Assembly (NCBI GenBank): GCA_040219735.1 | Contig: JAVJRX010000050.1 | DNA length: 64,000 nucleotides | Direction: 5' to 3' (one strand) | Source: Coleofasciculus sp040219735 | Lineage (GTDB): Bacteria; Cyanobacteriota; Cyanobacteriia; Cyanobacteriales; Coleofasciculaceae | In this document: positions 55,201-63,752 of the stretch, piece by piece | Position numbering within the stretch: the first letter of the stretch is position 1 | Layout of the letters: the number at the start of each line of letters is the position of its first letter | The notes under the pieces: generated by a model | What the model was told of the DNA's origin: nothing | The model's database searches: none | Seen by the model: the letters and a program-made list of their open reading frames with translations, nothing else | Position numbers and translations under genes: made by a program

Positions 55201-55421
55201 TCGACACCGTTAATTGCCCGTTCCAAGATAGTCGTCACCGCATTTTCCACGGTTTGAGCATCGGCACCGTTATAGTTGGCTTGGACACTGACTTGTTTGG
55301 GACTAATATCGGGATATTGGGCAACAGGTAGCGTGGGAATACTAATTGCTCCGATTAACAAGATGATCAGGGAGCAAACAGTGGTAAAGACAGGTCGTTT
55401 AATAAAAAATTCGACAAACAT
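52242..55421 (-). CDS. RND efflux transporter, HAE1/AcrB family
   Basis: The 1059-residue protein starts MFVEFFIKRPVFTTVCSLIILLIG and has the twelve-helix RND plan with two large periplasmic loops. The proton-relay Asp pair lies in GMVVDDAIVVVEDI (about 407-420). GxxY-type porter motifs, FFPGTTGALYQQFALTIAFSI and the C-terminal GLASKNSILIVEFANQLREQGM are typical of hydrophobe/amphiphile exporters. It is co-oriented with the adaptor gene upstream (55631-57082), about 200 bases apart. No outer-membrane TolC gene is present, so a shared TolC is expected elsewhere. Confidence 0.94.
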   Translation of the reverse strand: MFVEFFIKRPVFTTVCSLIILLIGAISIPTLPVAQYPDISPKQVSVQANYNGADAQTVENAVTTILERAINGVDGMRYMTSSSSNDGTSSINITFEANKDQDIAAVDVQNRVSLAEPQLPESVLQTGVTVNKESNNFLMGFGLYSENGEYDNLFLSNYADLYLVDALKRVNGVGNVRIFGERTYAMRLWLDPQRLASRNLTAQDVVDALREQNLQIGAGRIGQPPAPEGQQYQIDLRAISRLETVSDFEELIVATDEDGTLIKLNDVGRVELGAQNYGTFLRFRANEAVGLGIITVPGSNALDVAKAVKAEMVKLAADFPPGMTYDIGFDTTDFVNQSLSEVVFTLLQAVGLVVLVIFVFLQDWRTTIIPAITIPVSLIGTFAFVKIFDFSINSLTLFGLTLATGMVVDDAIVVVEDITTKIQRGGIKSRQAAIISMRELVGAVIATSLVLMAVFIPVAFFPGTTGALYQQFALTIAFSIAVSTFMALTLTPTLSGLILRQKPEATGFWGHFFDGFNWFLEGMQQRYRRLLIILTRVKTLVIVAFIGLLALTVWVYESVPSAFLPDEDQGYFMTIVQGPEGSSLNYTHDVIEQIEDIILPLDEVRATFAVGGFGFSGNTANSAIVFTTLKPWSERTDPSQSAEAIINKVRGALFGIKEARVFAVNPPSIRGLGSFGGFQFQLQDRRGNFSLDRLIENMGKLLGAGNQNPQLQAVFSTYAANTPQLQIEVNRNRAKALEVDIDDIFETLQTYMGSRYVNDFTLERRTYRVYVQADAQFRSNPEDINQLYVRSERDEMIPLGNLVTVTPTTGAQTINHYNLFRSIEINGSAAPGVSSGDAIQAMEQVAAEVLPPGLGYEWSGLSLEEIQSGGQATIIFGFGLVFVFLVLAAQYESYIDPIIILLAVPLAILGALMAQSLRGLPNDVYCQIGLVMLIGLASKNSILIVEFANQLREQGMTLRKAAIEAAQQRLRPILMTAISTLFGIFPLVIATGAGSGSRRSLGTAVFGGMFVATFLSLFVVPILYIVIKSGSDRLFNSNGKNQKTSQTKELEPKPEVTIR

Positions 55422-55497
55422 TTAAATGGTTAGAAACAATTAAAGTTAACGGTGGGGAGTGTCATTGGTCATTGGTCATTTGTGGTTAGGTTTGTAG

Positions 55498-55563
55498 GGG
55501 TGAATATATGGGGGACTATCTGTTGTCACTGTCACATCAATGCTTCTTCCCATATATTCACCC
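55498..55563. repeat. Inverted repeat GGGTGAATATATGGG
   Basis: The 15-bp arms GGGTGAATATATGGG (55498-55512) and CCCATATATTCACCC (55549-55563) are perfect. They lie between the RND adaptor and transporter genes, and could attenuate the downstream gene or protect the transcript. Confidence 0.8.
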
Positions 55564-55630
55564 AAACCCGAGAACCCAAAAATAAGGAATAGTTACGAAA
55601 CACAAAGGACGAATGACAAAGGACAAATGA

Positions 55631-57082
55631 CTAGGAATCTGGAATAATCGGAGCGCCATCGGATAAATTGAGGATACCTGAGACAACGATTCTATCTCCG
55701 GGTTCAATACCTTCAAGGACTTGGTATCGATTCCCTTGAATATTACCCAATGTCACGGGTCTTTGCTGGGCAATGAGTTCAGGATCGCCCGGTTTGGCTT
55801 CCTCTGGCGGTTGGGCGACAAAGACAAAAGGTTTCCCAGCTAGACGAGATACAGCATTGACGGGAATTAACACACCGGGACGTTTTTCCCAGATGACTCG
55901 TGCATCCACTTTCTGCTGATCGTACAGGCGACCATTTGGATTAGAAAAGGTGGCTTTTGTCAAGAGGGTTTGGGAATCTCTATTCACTTGCGGTGAAATA
56001 AAGCTAATCCGCCCGGTAGCAATGGGGGGTTCGGTTGCCGGAGTACCTTGGTTTCGCAGTTCAACGGGGAGTCCCTGGCGCACCCTCTGGCTTTGCTGTT
56101 CGTCAATGGGGATTTCTACGTCTAAGGTTTGGTTTTGAGTAATGGTGGTTAGGGTATCACCCACATTCACGTAGTCTCCCACTTTGACGAGAATATCCCC
56201 AACCACTCCATCAATCGGGGCGACGACGCGATTAAATTGCAACTCCTCTTGCCTAACTTCCACATCCGCCCTAGCACTGGAGAGGTTAGCGGCGACTCTG
56301 GCTTCAGTGGCTTGGGCGGCTTGGACTCGTTGTTGTGCCACATTCAGGGCTTCCTTAGAGGCGGCTAAGGCTTGGGCGGCGGCGTCACGGGCGGCGATGG
56401 CTTGATTGCGATCGCGTTTTTTATCATCGAGTTCTTGTCTGGGTTGAACCCCTTGATCTACCAACTGTTCAGCCCGTTGATAGTTCACCCGCGCTAGTTC
56501 TAAGTCTGCTTCTCGGCTTTGCACTTCGGCGGCTTGGCGCCCCACTTCGGCTTTGAGACGGGCAATGTCGGCTTGGGCGGCTCTGACTTCGGCTTGTGCA
56601 TTATTCAGGGTAGCGGTTTGGGCATTCACATCTGCGATCGCACTTCTGAGTTCGGCTTCACTCCGTTCCGGCTTCAGTTGTAAAATTAAAGCGCCAGCTT
56701 CTACGCGATCGCCTGATGCAGCCACAATTCGGGTAATTCTACCAGCGGCTTCGGGTCGTAATTCAACCTTTTGTTTTGCCTCTAAAGTACCCACAAACTG
56801 AGAACTTTCTTCCAGCGTACTCGGTTGCACCTGTTCCAGTTTCACGGGGACATCCTGAGGTTGCTGGGCGGTTGGGGGTGAGTTGTTTTGCCGTAAAAAA
56901 TGCCACGCCGCCCAACCACCACCACCAAACACTAAAACGGTGAATAACAATCCCAGCCATAATTTTGGCGTGGGTGACGATTTTCCCTTGGGTTGGTCGG
57001 CTTCAGAGATAATGGAATCCGAGGATTCCCACGCTTGGTTGGAAGGGTCAGGGATAGATGTTTGGGAGTCGGAGGATGCCAT
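55631..57082 (-). CDS. RND efflux periplasmic adaptor (membrane fusion protein)
   Basis: The 483-residue protein has an N-terminal cytosolic tail (about 1-40), a membrane anchor (about 42-62, LWLGLLFTVLVFGGGGWAAW) and lipoyl halves (VELRPEAAGRITRIVAASGDRV and VVAPIDGVVGDILVKVGDYV). A long alpha-hairpin of Ala/Gln-rich coiled coil lies between them (about 140-270). Beta-barrel and membrane-proximal domains follow, with VLIPVNAVSRLAGKPFVFV. It couples the inner-membrane RND pump to an outer-membrane channel. It is the upstream gene of the pair with the HAE1 transporter. Confidence 0.92.
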   Translation of the reverse strand: MASSDSQTSIPDPSNQAWESSDSIISEADQPKGKSSPTPKLWLGLLFTVLVFGGGGWAAWHFLRQNNSPPTAQQPQDVPVKLEQVQPSTLEESSQFVGTLEAKQKVELRPEAAGRITRIVAASGDRVEAGALILQLKPERSEAELRSAIADVNAQTATLNNAQAEVRAAQADIARLKAEVGRQAAEVQSREADLELARVNYQRAEQLVDQGVQPRQELDDKKRDRNQAIAARDAAAQALAASKEALNVAQQRVQAAQATEARVAANLSSARADVEVRQEELQFNRVVAPIDGVVGDILVKVGDYVNVGDTLTTITQNQTLDVEIPIDEQQSQRVRQGLPVELRNQGTPATEPPIATGRISFISPQVNRDSQTLLTKATFSNPNGRLYDQQKVDARVIWEKRPGVLIPVNAVSRLAGKPFVFVAQPPEEAKPGDPELIAQQRPVTLGNIQGNRYQVLEGIEPGDRIVVSGILNLSDGAPIIPDS

Positions 57083-57531
57083 AATTGTGTTTTGATGATG
57101 GAAATTCTGATTTGACGCGACAGTCCATCGTTGACTTGCTGGTTCAGATCGTGAGAACTGTCAGGTAGATGCCGCCAGCCAAGAGGGTAAACCTGTCCTC
57201 ACTTGTTTATATTACTTAAGACTTGAACAAAATATATCCTCCAGTCGGGTGTATCGAGGTGGGGGACTCCTAGTGCAGCGATCGGGGAGCTAGGGTTGTA
57301 GAGACGTTGCATGGAACGTCTCCTAGCTGGGGGAGATAGTAGCTTTTGGCGTTATTTCTGCCTTCTTGCACTAGAACCCATCAACGTTAAATTGAAAACG
57401 ATAAGAGGCAATAACAATGACCAAGAGATTGCAAGATCTATCTTCCGCTAGATAGCTATCTCTGAAAAATACCGCTTACGATAAGCATCATCTTTAAATA
57501 ATCTTTACTTCACCCCAAGGGGGTCAATTAA
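57083..57531. other. Divergent intergenic region
   Basis: It lies between the divergently transcribed RND adaptor and GH13 genes. It contains a one-mismatch copy of the GTAGAGACGTTGCA palindrome at about 57298-57324. Otherwise it shows no gene and no recognisable operator. AAGGGGGT just before 57532 is the ribosome-binding site of the GH13 gene. Confidence 0.5.
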
Positions 57532-59184
57532 ATGGCTGCTCCCATTGAATTTTCTTTGTTTGCTCCTTACAACCAAGGAGCCTCATTGATTGGCTCTTTC
57601 TCTAATTGGCAAGAAATTCCCATGGAGAAAGATGAGCAGGGCTATTTTCGCACATCCGTTGAACTTGAGGATGGTATTTATAAATACAAATTCCGGGTTC
57701 AATCCAATTCTTGGTTTTTTGAGTCTGATCAATGGGTAGAGGTCAATGATCCCTACGCTACCGATATTGAAGATCCGACTCAGAACTGCGTCGTGCGGAT
57801 CAAAGATGGAGCACGCATCGTCGATACTTACGTTTGGATGCATGACAATAAACCTCTACCTCCTGACCATGAATTAGTCATCTATGAAATGCATGTCGGT
57901 GACTTTTCCGGTGGCGAAGATGATCCTTATCCACGGGGGAATTACCAGCATGTTATTGAAAAGTTAGATTATCTGGTGGAATTGGGAATTAATGCGATTG
58001 AGTTAATGCCTATCAAAGAATATCCCGGTGACTACAGTTGGGGGTACAATCCTCGCTATTTCTTTGCTACTGAGTCTAGCTATGGTTCTACAGATGAATT
58101 GAAACATCTGATAGACGAATGTCATGCTAGAGGAATTCGGGTAATCATGGACGGGATCTACAACCACTCAGAATCGGAAAGCCCTCTCACTCAAATTGAC
58201 CACGATTACTGGTATCATCACTCTCCCCGTGACCCGGATAACAACTGGGGACCCGAATTTAACTACGAACATTACGACGAAAATCTAGAGACTTACCCAG
58301 CGCGGAAGTTTATCGGTGATGTAGTTCGGTTCTGGATCACAGAATATCATATTGATGGCATTCGTTACGACGCAGCGCGGCAAATTGCCAACTACGACTT
58401 TATGCATTGGATTGTCCAAGAGGCTAAAAAAACCGCAGGGGCAAAACCATTTTACAATATTGCCGAATACATCCCTGACAATCCCAGCATCACTAATGTT
58501 GATGGACCGATGGATGGTTGCTGGCATGATAGCTTTTACCACACGGTTAAACCTCACATCTGTGGTGAAAGGTTTGAGTTAGAATCACTTAAGGATGTGA
58601 TTGATTGTAAGCGTCAAGGCTACCTAGGAACGACTAATGTTGTAAATTACTTGACCAATCACGATCACGAACGCCTGATGGTTGATTTGGCGAATCTGGA
58701 AATCTTTGATGAAGAAGCCTTCAAACGCCTTAAGTTAGGGGCTGTTTTGCTAATGACAGCAGTTGGTATTCCTTTGCTGTGGATGGGTGAAGAGTTTGGG
58801 GAATATCAACCGAAATCCATTGAGTCCAGAAAGATTGATTGGCAACTACTGGGTAATGATCATAATCGCGAGTTGTGGGACTACTATAAGGGGTTAATCG
58901 GACTGCGAAAAAACAATAGTGCTCTCTATACTGAGAACATTAATTTCTTCTTTGAAGATCCAGACGCCAAAGTTCTGGCTTATGTCCGCTGGAATGATCA
59001 AGGCTCTCGTGTTGCTGTCGTTGCCAATTTTTCTGATAATTTCCTCGCTGGGTATACTCTTTCCAACTTTCCTGAAAATGGCATTTGGCACGAGTGGACA
59101 GGTAACTATGAGGTGGAAGCCAACGATAATAATTTAACCATTGATCTTGGCGGATACGAAGCCAAAGTATTTGTCTGGCAGTAA
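57532..59184 (+). CDS. GH13 alpha-amylase/branching-enzyme-like protein with N-terminal CBM48
   Basis: The 550-residue protein begins with a glycogen-binding CBM48-like domain (about 1-90, EFSLFAPYNQGASLIGSFSNW). A GH13 barrel follows with region I GIRVIMDGIYNH (about 201-212) and region II DGIRYDAARQ (nucleophile Asp about 279). Region III is FYNIAEYIPD (Glu about 313) and region IV YLTNHDHERL. All three catalytic acids are present. It is shorter than classical GlgB (over 700) and resembles the branching/trehalohydrolase/debranching side of GH13 rather than a plain amylase. The exact reaction is undetermined. A glycogen role is supported by a glgA gene 4.6 kb downstream. Confidence 0.87.
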   Translation: MAAPIEFSLFAPYNQGASLIGSFSNWQEIPMEKDEQGYFRTSVELEDGIYKYKFRVQSNSWFFESDQWVEVNDPYATDIEDPTQNCVVRIKDGARIVDTYVWMHDNKPLPPDHELVIYEMHVGDFSGGEDDPYPRGNYQHVIEKLDYLVELGINAIELMPIKEYPGDYSWGYNPRYFFATESSYGSTDELKHLIDECHARGIRVIMDGIYNHSESESPLTQIDHDYWYHHSPRDPDNNWGPEFNYEHYDENLETYPARKFIGDVVRFWITEYHIDGIRYDAARQIANYDFMHWIVQEAKKTAGAKPFYNIAEYIPDNPSITNVDGPMDGCWHDSFYHTVKPHICGERFELESLKDVIDCKRQGYLGTTNVVNYLTNHDHERLMVDLANLEIFDEEAFKRLKLGAVLLMTAVGIPLLWMGEEFGEYQPKSIESRKIDWQLLGNDHNRELWDYYKGLIGLRKNNSALYTENINFFFEDPDAKVLAYVRWNDQGSRVAVVANFSDNFLAGYTLSNFPENGIWHEWTGNYEVEANDNNLTIDLGGYEAKVFVWQ

Positions 59185-59315
59185 GGAATCCAATCCGCTC
59201 CGCGATCGCGTCTTTGTCGGGTGGGCATTGCCCACCTTATTTTTATGAATAACATTGAAATTTTTGTCAACACAAAGTAGCAAACCGCAGTTAGCGATAG
59301 CCAAAATTTACGCAT

Positions 59316-59582
59316 TCATAACATTCGTATTCGTAGGGGAGAAGCATTCGCGCCCAGATTTTTCGGTTCGACGGCTAAATTGCCGTCGCGAATGCTTCGC
59401 CCTGTCTGTCTTTCTGAAGATAAATTTGTATAGTCTATAGTTTCTAGTTCGGTGGGTTCAACCTCAATTGGTTCTGAATCAGTATTGCAAGCATTCCATA
59501 ACTCCTGAGAAGATAGTTCAGATAGAACCTGCTGGCGACAGTTTAAATAATCCTCAATAATTGCATTTTCTGAGTTAGCCAT
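59316..59582 (-). CDS. Small hypothetical protein with a repeat-derived C-terminus
   Basis: From the ATG giving MANSENAIIEDYLNCRQQVL it encodes about 88 residues. Residues 1-60 are acidic with a normal coding look (LSELSSQELWNACNTDSEPIEVEP). After about residue 60 (RQTGRSIRDGNLAVEPKNLGANASP) it runs into the GCGAATGCTTCGCCC palindromic element also found in the DALR gene. The natural end has probably been replaced by repeat sequence. Confidence 0.5.
   Translation of the reverse strand: MANSENAIIEDYLNCRQQVLSELSSQELWNACNTDSEPIEVEPTELETIDYTNLSSERQTGRSIRDGNLAVEPKNLGANASPLRIRML
59333..59405. repeat. GCGAAGCATTCGC palindromic element
   Basis: It opens with GTAGGGGAGAAGCATTCGCG and closes with CGCGAATGCTTCGCCC. 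An inner GACGGCTAAATTGCCGTC hairpin lies in between. It is the same element family as the flanks of the 66-bp repeats in the DALR gene (8494-8715). The rest of the 59185-59961 spacer holds the element at 59874 and no further gene. Confidence 0.8.
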
Positions 59583-59873
59583 TTTATTGAAAAGTAACAA
59601 ATTTGCAAAATAGACAATATTGGTGATATGATTATACATCAATTTTAGTGCATCTTTTGTACTCTACCTTATTGGCAAAATCGGTATCAGGCACACACAA
59701 GTCCTGTTAGCCAAGCCTTCTGTTTAGGAGCAACTCACAACCAGACGCGCCCCTGTGCGTCTCTACACTCAAAACTATTTAACTCAAGGACGGGTTTTGA
59801 GGTAACATTATCATCAATAGCTAGCGCCAAATAGCCGCTCAAAACTATGCCCGAAAAGCGAAGGGTAAAGTCG

Positions 59874-59930
59874 GGGCGGGTTTAGTCGCATCTGGGTAAG
59901 CCCAGAAACGATAGTCGTCAAACCCGCCCC
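59874..59930. repeat. GGGGCGGGTTT inverted-repeat element
   Basis: GGGGCGGGTTTAGTCGCATC at the left, CAAACCCGCCCC at the right, and an interior CTGGGTaagCCCAG hairpin. It is one of five near-complete copies in the window (13445, 13521, 34139, 51420, 59874). Confidence 0.85.
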
Positions 59931-59961
59931 TACACACTCAAAACCCAAAACTCTTAAACTG

Positions 59962-60339
59962 ATGCCTCAACTTCCTCCACTCAATACCGAAACCCTTTGG
60001 CAAATATTGAATGAAGAACTGGATGATGATACCGTAAATCAACTCGTCTGGCACTATTTGGGTTATCGCTATGACCAAAAAACAAACCAATGGGATTGTA
60101 CCAATGTACCTCCGGAATGGCAACAGGACTATCCGGAACCGCCTAACTTTATCGAGAGTCGTCCCGCCACAGTTAAATTAACTCGTTCGATTCCCAAGGA
60201 CAATAAACAGTTATTGAAAGAACAGTTAGGATTTAAAGGCTATAAAATCGGCGAATTTGGTCCGAGACAGACTCGTCGAGCCACCGCTGCAAATTGGCTG
60301 TTAAGTTACATGAAAGATACGGGATTGAGCCAGGAGTGA
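59962..60339 (+). CDS. DUF1823 family protein
   Basis: The 125-residue protein (MPQLPPLNTETLWQILNEEL start) carries the DUF1823 hallmarks. These are DDTVNQLVWHYLGYRYD, NQWDCTNVPPEWQQDYPEPPNFIESRPATVKLTRSI, and the C-terminal RRATAANWLLSYMK. The family is confined to cyanobacteria and plastids, and its function is unknown. The stop overlaps the GTG start of the antiporter gene by 3 bases (GTGA), so the two are translationally coupled. Confidence 0.85.
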   Translation: MPQLPPLNTETLWQILNEELDDDTVNQLVWHYLGYRYDQKTNQWDCTNVPPEWQQDYPEPPNFIESRPATVKLTRSIPKDNKQLLKEQLGFKGYKIGEFGPRQTRRATAANWLLSYMKDTGLSQE

Positions 60340-61994
60340 ATTTACTGATCACGAATAGCATCACCAGCTTAATATTAACCAACCTTGGGCAATGGTTTAG
60401 CGATCGCATCCTCCTGAATGTTCCCGTCAGCGAGGGTGAGGGGAATGTAGCAGAACTTGTCAGTTTCCTGATTATTCTGTTATTAGTCGCCACAGGAGTG
60501 GCTTTGATTTCGCGACGATTCCGTATTCCTTACATTACGGGGTTAGTGTTAGCCGGATTAGCGATTACGGAACTCTTACCCAGTCGCGTCGGGTTGGATT
60601 CGGCGCTGATTTTTAATCTCTTTTTACCGATTCTCCTGTTTGAAGCGGCAATTAATACCGATATTTCTCGCCTCCGCAGCACGATTAAACCCATTGTTTT
60701 TCTCGCCGGACCTGGTGTTTTACTCTGTGCGGGGATTACCTCAGTTTTATTGAAATTTGAGTTAGGCATAGATTGGATACCCGCTGCACTAGTAGGTGTG
60801 ATTTTATCCATTACCGATACTGCTTTAGTCATTGCTGTCTTTAAAGAGGTTTCGGTTCCCCACCGATTGGTTACTCTAGTTGAGGGAGAAAGCCTGCTCA
60901 ACGATGATGTCGCGTTAGTCTTATTTAGTCTAATTTTGACAATTCATGAAACGGGGGCATTATCGGCGCTGGATGTCGTTCAAGAATTTTTATTCGTACT
61001 CATTGGTGGTGCTTTAGTTGGCGCGGCGTTGGGATATCTGAGTATTGGGTTATTGAGCAAAACTGAAGATCCCTTGGGCGGAATTTTACTCACCGTGGCT
61101 CTGGCTTTAGGCGCATTCCAAACGGGACAGGTTTTGCATGTGTCGGGTGTAGTTGCTGTGGTAATCGCGGGACTGATTGTGGGCAACTTTGAACATTCAC
61201 AGGTGACGTCTGCCTCGAATCAAGTTACTTTATTTAGCTTCTGGGAATATGCCGGATTTGGCGTTAATACGTTTATTTTTTTACTGATTGGCTTAGAGAT
61301 TAACGTGATTACCCTGTGGCAAACTTTACCTGCTGTTTTTTTAGCCTTAATTGCTTATCAAGTTGGGCGAATGTTGACTGTTTATCCCTTGCTATCCTGG
61401 GTGCGTTTTTTTGATAAACCAATTCCAGTACGTTGGCGTCATATCCTCTTTGCCGGTAATATTAAAGGCTCACTCTCCACCGCCCTAGCCTTGAGTCTAC
61501 CTGCTGATTTGCCGGGACGAGAAACTCTGATTGCGATCGTTTTAGGCATTGTTTTAATTTCTTTGGTGGGACAGGGGCTAAGTTTACGTTGGGTGGTACG
61601 GCGTTTGAAGTTATCTTATCGTTCAGAATCCTATCAGCAGATTGAGGAACTGCAAGCTCAATTGATGACGGCTAAAGCGGCACAAGATGAATTAGACAGT
61701 CTCCTGAAAACTGGGGTATTACCGAAATCGATTTATGAAGAAATGCGAGCCTCCTATCAACTGCGAGTCGCCACGGCTGATAGAACCTTGCGGGAAATCT
61801 ATAATCAGCGTTCAGAAGACTCACCAGAAAATCGGCGCGATCGCACGAAACTAGAAGCGATTCGTCGGCAATTACTCTTAGCAGAAAAAGGAGCGTTAAC
61901 AGACGCCCTGCGGAAGCGGATTCTATCTGAAGCTGTGGTGCAAGAGCGGATAAAAAAAATCGATGAGCAGTTGTTGACATTAGAGGATGATTAG
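60336..61994 (+). CDS. Monovalent cation:proton antiporter, CPA1 family
   Basis: It encodes about 552 residues from GTG 60336, which overlaps the DUF1823 stop; an upstream TTG would place the start inside that gene. Twelve or so helices include IPYITGLVLAGLAI, LFLPILLFEAAINTDI and the family core SITDTALVIAVFKEV plus LVEGESLLNDDVALVLF, where paired acidic residues form the ion site. AGNIKGSLSTALALSLP is the late conserved helix. A C-terminal cytosolic coiled coil (about 425-550) is Glu/Arg/Leu-rich. It exports Na+ or K+ in exchange for protons. Confidence 0.9.
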   Translation: MNLLITNSITSLILTNLGQWFSDRILLNVPVSEGEGNVAELVSFLIILLLVATGVALISRRFRIPYITGLVLAGLAITELLPSRVGLDSALIFNLFLPILLFEAAINTDISRLRSTIKPIVFLAGPGVLLCAGITSVLLKFELGIDWIPAALVGVILSITDTALVIAVFKEVSVPHRLVTLVEGESLLNDDVALVLFSLILTIHETGALSALDVVQEFLFVLIGGALVGAALGYLSIGLLSKTEDPLGGILLTVALALGAFQTGQVLHVSGVVAVVIAGLIVGNFEHSQVTSASNQVTLFSFWEYAGFGVNTFIFLLIGLEINVITLWQTLPAVFLALIAYQVGRMLTVYPLLSWVRFFDKPIPVRWRHILFAGNIKGSLSTALALSLPADLPGRETLIAIVLGIVLISLVGQGLSLRWVVRRLKLSYRSESYQQIEELQAQLMTAKAAQDELDSLLKTGVLPKSIYEEMRASYQLRVATADRTLREIYNQRSEDSPENRRDRTKLEAIRRQLLLAEKGALTDALRKRILSEAVVQERIKKIDEQLLTLEDD

Positions 61995-62053
61995 TGCAGC
62001 ATGGCGTAAATTTAGGCTTACCTCCTTTATGTTATAGTTAAACAAGTAAGTGT

Positions 62054-62425
62054 ATGGCTAGATATAAAATTAAATACCAAGATGTTCAAAGAGACTGCTT
62101 TGACAGCAAAAGTGAAAAAGGGATGAGCAAGATTATCACTGACCGTCGAAATTCATTAGCAGTGGCGATAGAGGGTTGTCGTTATCATGTTATTGGTTAC
62201 CCAAATAAGGCGATCTATCCTGTCCATCGTCGTCGGCAGCGTATTAAGGGGAGTAGGGGAACAACAGTTTCCGGTAATACTTCTCAGCTAATCGCTGCAC
62301 AAACTTTGAATCCACCAAAGGAACAAACTATCACTTCCGATTCTTTAACGATGAGAGCTATACAAGCTTTCATGGATACTGAGGATGAATGGGCAGAGGT
62401 GTACGCTAATCTTGCCAAATCCTGA
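62054..62425 (+). CDS. Probable antitoxin of a Doc-type toxin-antitoxin pair
   Basis: The 123-residue protein has a basic N-terminal half (YPVHRRRQRIKGSRGTT) and a C-terminal segment MRAIQAFMDTEDEWAEVYANLAKS. That segment resembles the toxin-neutralising tail of antitoxins paired with Doc. The 3' end overlaps the toxin start (by 14 bases for a TTG start at 62412). The N-terminal DNA-binding fold is not one I recognise. An internal Met at residue 24 is an alternative start. Confidence 0.65.
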   Translation: MARYKIKYQDVQRDCFDSKSEKGMSKIITDRRNSLAVAIEGCRYHVIGYPNKAIYPVHRRRQRIKGSRGTTVSGNTSQLIAAQTLNPPKEQTITSDSLTMRAIQAFMDTEDEWAEVYANLAKS

Positions 62426-62810
62426 ATTTATTCCAGAAGATGCCGTTATAGCTATCCACGAACGATTAATAGAAAGGTTTGGTGGGGCGCTGGGTTTAAG
62501 AGACAAGGGCTTACTTGAATCAGCTCTTTCCCAGCCCCAGCAAACTTTTTTTGGTGAATTACTCCATCCAACTATTCATGAACAAGCCGCCGCTTATCTT
62601 TATCATTTAGCCAAGAATCATGCTTTTATAGATGGCAATAAGAGGATTGCCCTAGCAGCAGCAATTACTTTTCTTCAACTTAACGGTTATAAACTAACTC
62701 TTTCCAAGCCTGAAGCTGAGCAGTTGGTATTGAATGTGGTTGAATCAAAGATAACGAAAGAGGAACTTTTCGTCATATTCGATAACCATATTCAATCCCT
62801 AAAAGTTTAA
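62412..62810 (+). CDS. Doc-family (Fic fold) toxin, death-on-curing
   Basis: It encodes about 132 residues from TTG 62412 (reading MPNPEFIPEDAVIAIHERLI); an ATG at 62385 is the alternative. The Fic/Doc motif HAFIDGNKRIALAAAITFL (about 73-91) keeps the His and the GNKR phosphate-binding residues. GGALGLRDKGLLESALSQPQQT is typical of the Doc N-terminal half. Doc toxins phosphorylate EF-Tu and block translation. The overlap with the upstream antitoxin frame is the standard arrangement for a paired operon. Confidence 0.82.
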   Translation: MPNPEFIPEDAVIAIHERLIERFGGALGLRDKGLLESALSQPQQTFFGELLHPTIHEQAAAYLYHLAKNHAFIDGNKRIALAAAITFLQLNGYKLTLSKPEAEQLVLNVVESKITKEELFVIFDNHIQSLKV

Positions 62811-62876
62811 CGTAGGGACTTGCAATAAAAACAGATTAGAGCAATAATTTCCCCTTGTATTCCCTGTTTTGTAAAT

Positions 62877-63572
62877 CTATTCGAGCGGCGGAAGTTTAGA
62901 ACCAACCCCTAAAAAATTGATGACTTGGTGCAACAGTTCCGCTTTTGTCACAACAAGTATCGTTGATCCTTGTTCGAGTACCGTATTGTCATGAGGAATT
63001 ACTAAATCTGCATGAGGATGGGATTGATAGCCAATAATTAAAGAACCGACAGGAAACCGAGAATCCTGAATCACTTGAGTCACAGTACGACCCGTTACAT
63101 CCGACTCTCCAGGTATCCCAAGTTTAAATACTTCCACCTGACCCTGTTCATAGTGCATAATAGATTCCACTTCCGGATATTCTATCGCGTTGACCATGCG
63201 ATTTACGGCTAAGTCAACGGTGCTAATGATATGATGAGCGCCCGCAATGCGTAGAGGCTCTTTAAAATCCCGTTGGCGTATGCGAGTAATAATATGGGGA
63301 ACACCATAGTGTTTAGCAAGAGTAACCATTGCCAAATTCAAAGCATCATCTCGCAGCACCGCCGCCATTGCATTAGCTTTGCGAATCCCAGCTTCGAGTA
63401 GCACTTGGGTAGTGACGGCGCTCCCTTCAAATGCCATAACCCCCACTTGTTCGCGAGCATACCGACAAGCTGTAGGATCTGTATCAATAATCGCGATCGT
63501 ATGTCCTAATTCCACTAACTGCTGGGCTAAACTCAACCCCACTAATCCCGCGCCGCCGATTAATACGTACAT
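62877..63572 (-). CDS. TrkA-like NAD-binding (RCK) protein
   Basis: The 231-residue protein has an N-terminal Rossmann domain (MYVLIGGAGLVGLSLAQQL with the GxGxxG turn, IIDTDPTACRYA with the acidic end of strand two). It continues with the RCK_N pattern (MAFEGSAVTTQVLLEAGI, PHIITRIRQRDF). The C-terminal RCK_C domain (about 140-231) includes VFKLGIPGESDVTGRTV and VIPHDNTVLEQGSTILVV. It gates a Trk/Ktr-type K+ transporter or another cation channel. The membrane subunit is not in the window, though a cation antiporter lies 0.9 kb away. Confidence 0.85.
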   Translation of the reverse strand: MYVLIGGAGLVGLSLAQQLVELGHTIAIIDTDPTACRYAREQVGVMAFEGSAVTTQVLLEAGIRKANAMAAVLRDDALNLAMVTLAKHYGVPHIITRIRQRDFKEPLRIAGAHHIISTVDLAVNRMVNAIEYPEVESIMHYEQGQVEVFKLGIPGESDVTGRTVTQVIQDSRFPVGSLIIGYQSHPHADLVIPHDNTVLEQGSTILVVTKAELLHQVINFLGVGSKLPPLE

Positions 63573-63625
63573 GATTCGCTTTGTCCTTTGTCATTTGTCA
63601 TTTACTTCCCCAGCTTCAAGAGCTC

Positions 63626-63649
63626 CCAGAGGTGTCATGGCACCTCTGG
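63626..63649. repeat. Palindrome CCAGAGGTG/CACCTCTGG
   Basis: Perfect 9-bp arms flank TCATGG. It lies in the divergent spacer between the TrkA-like gene and glgA, next to short CTTCCCCAG pyrimidine units. It is a variant of the same general palindrome class as 39679-39696. Confidence 0.7.
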
Positions 63650-63752
63650 AACATTGCTTCCCCAGCTTCCCCTGTTTAGCGGATGACAGAGGCTGACGAA
63701 AAATGGTACAAAATCATAGTTTAAAAATGGGATAATTAAGCGAGGAAGCGGA

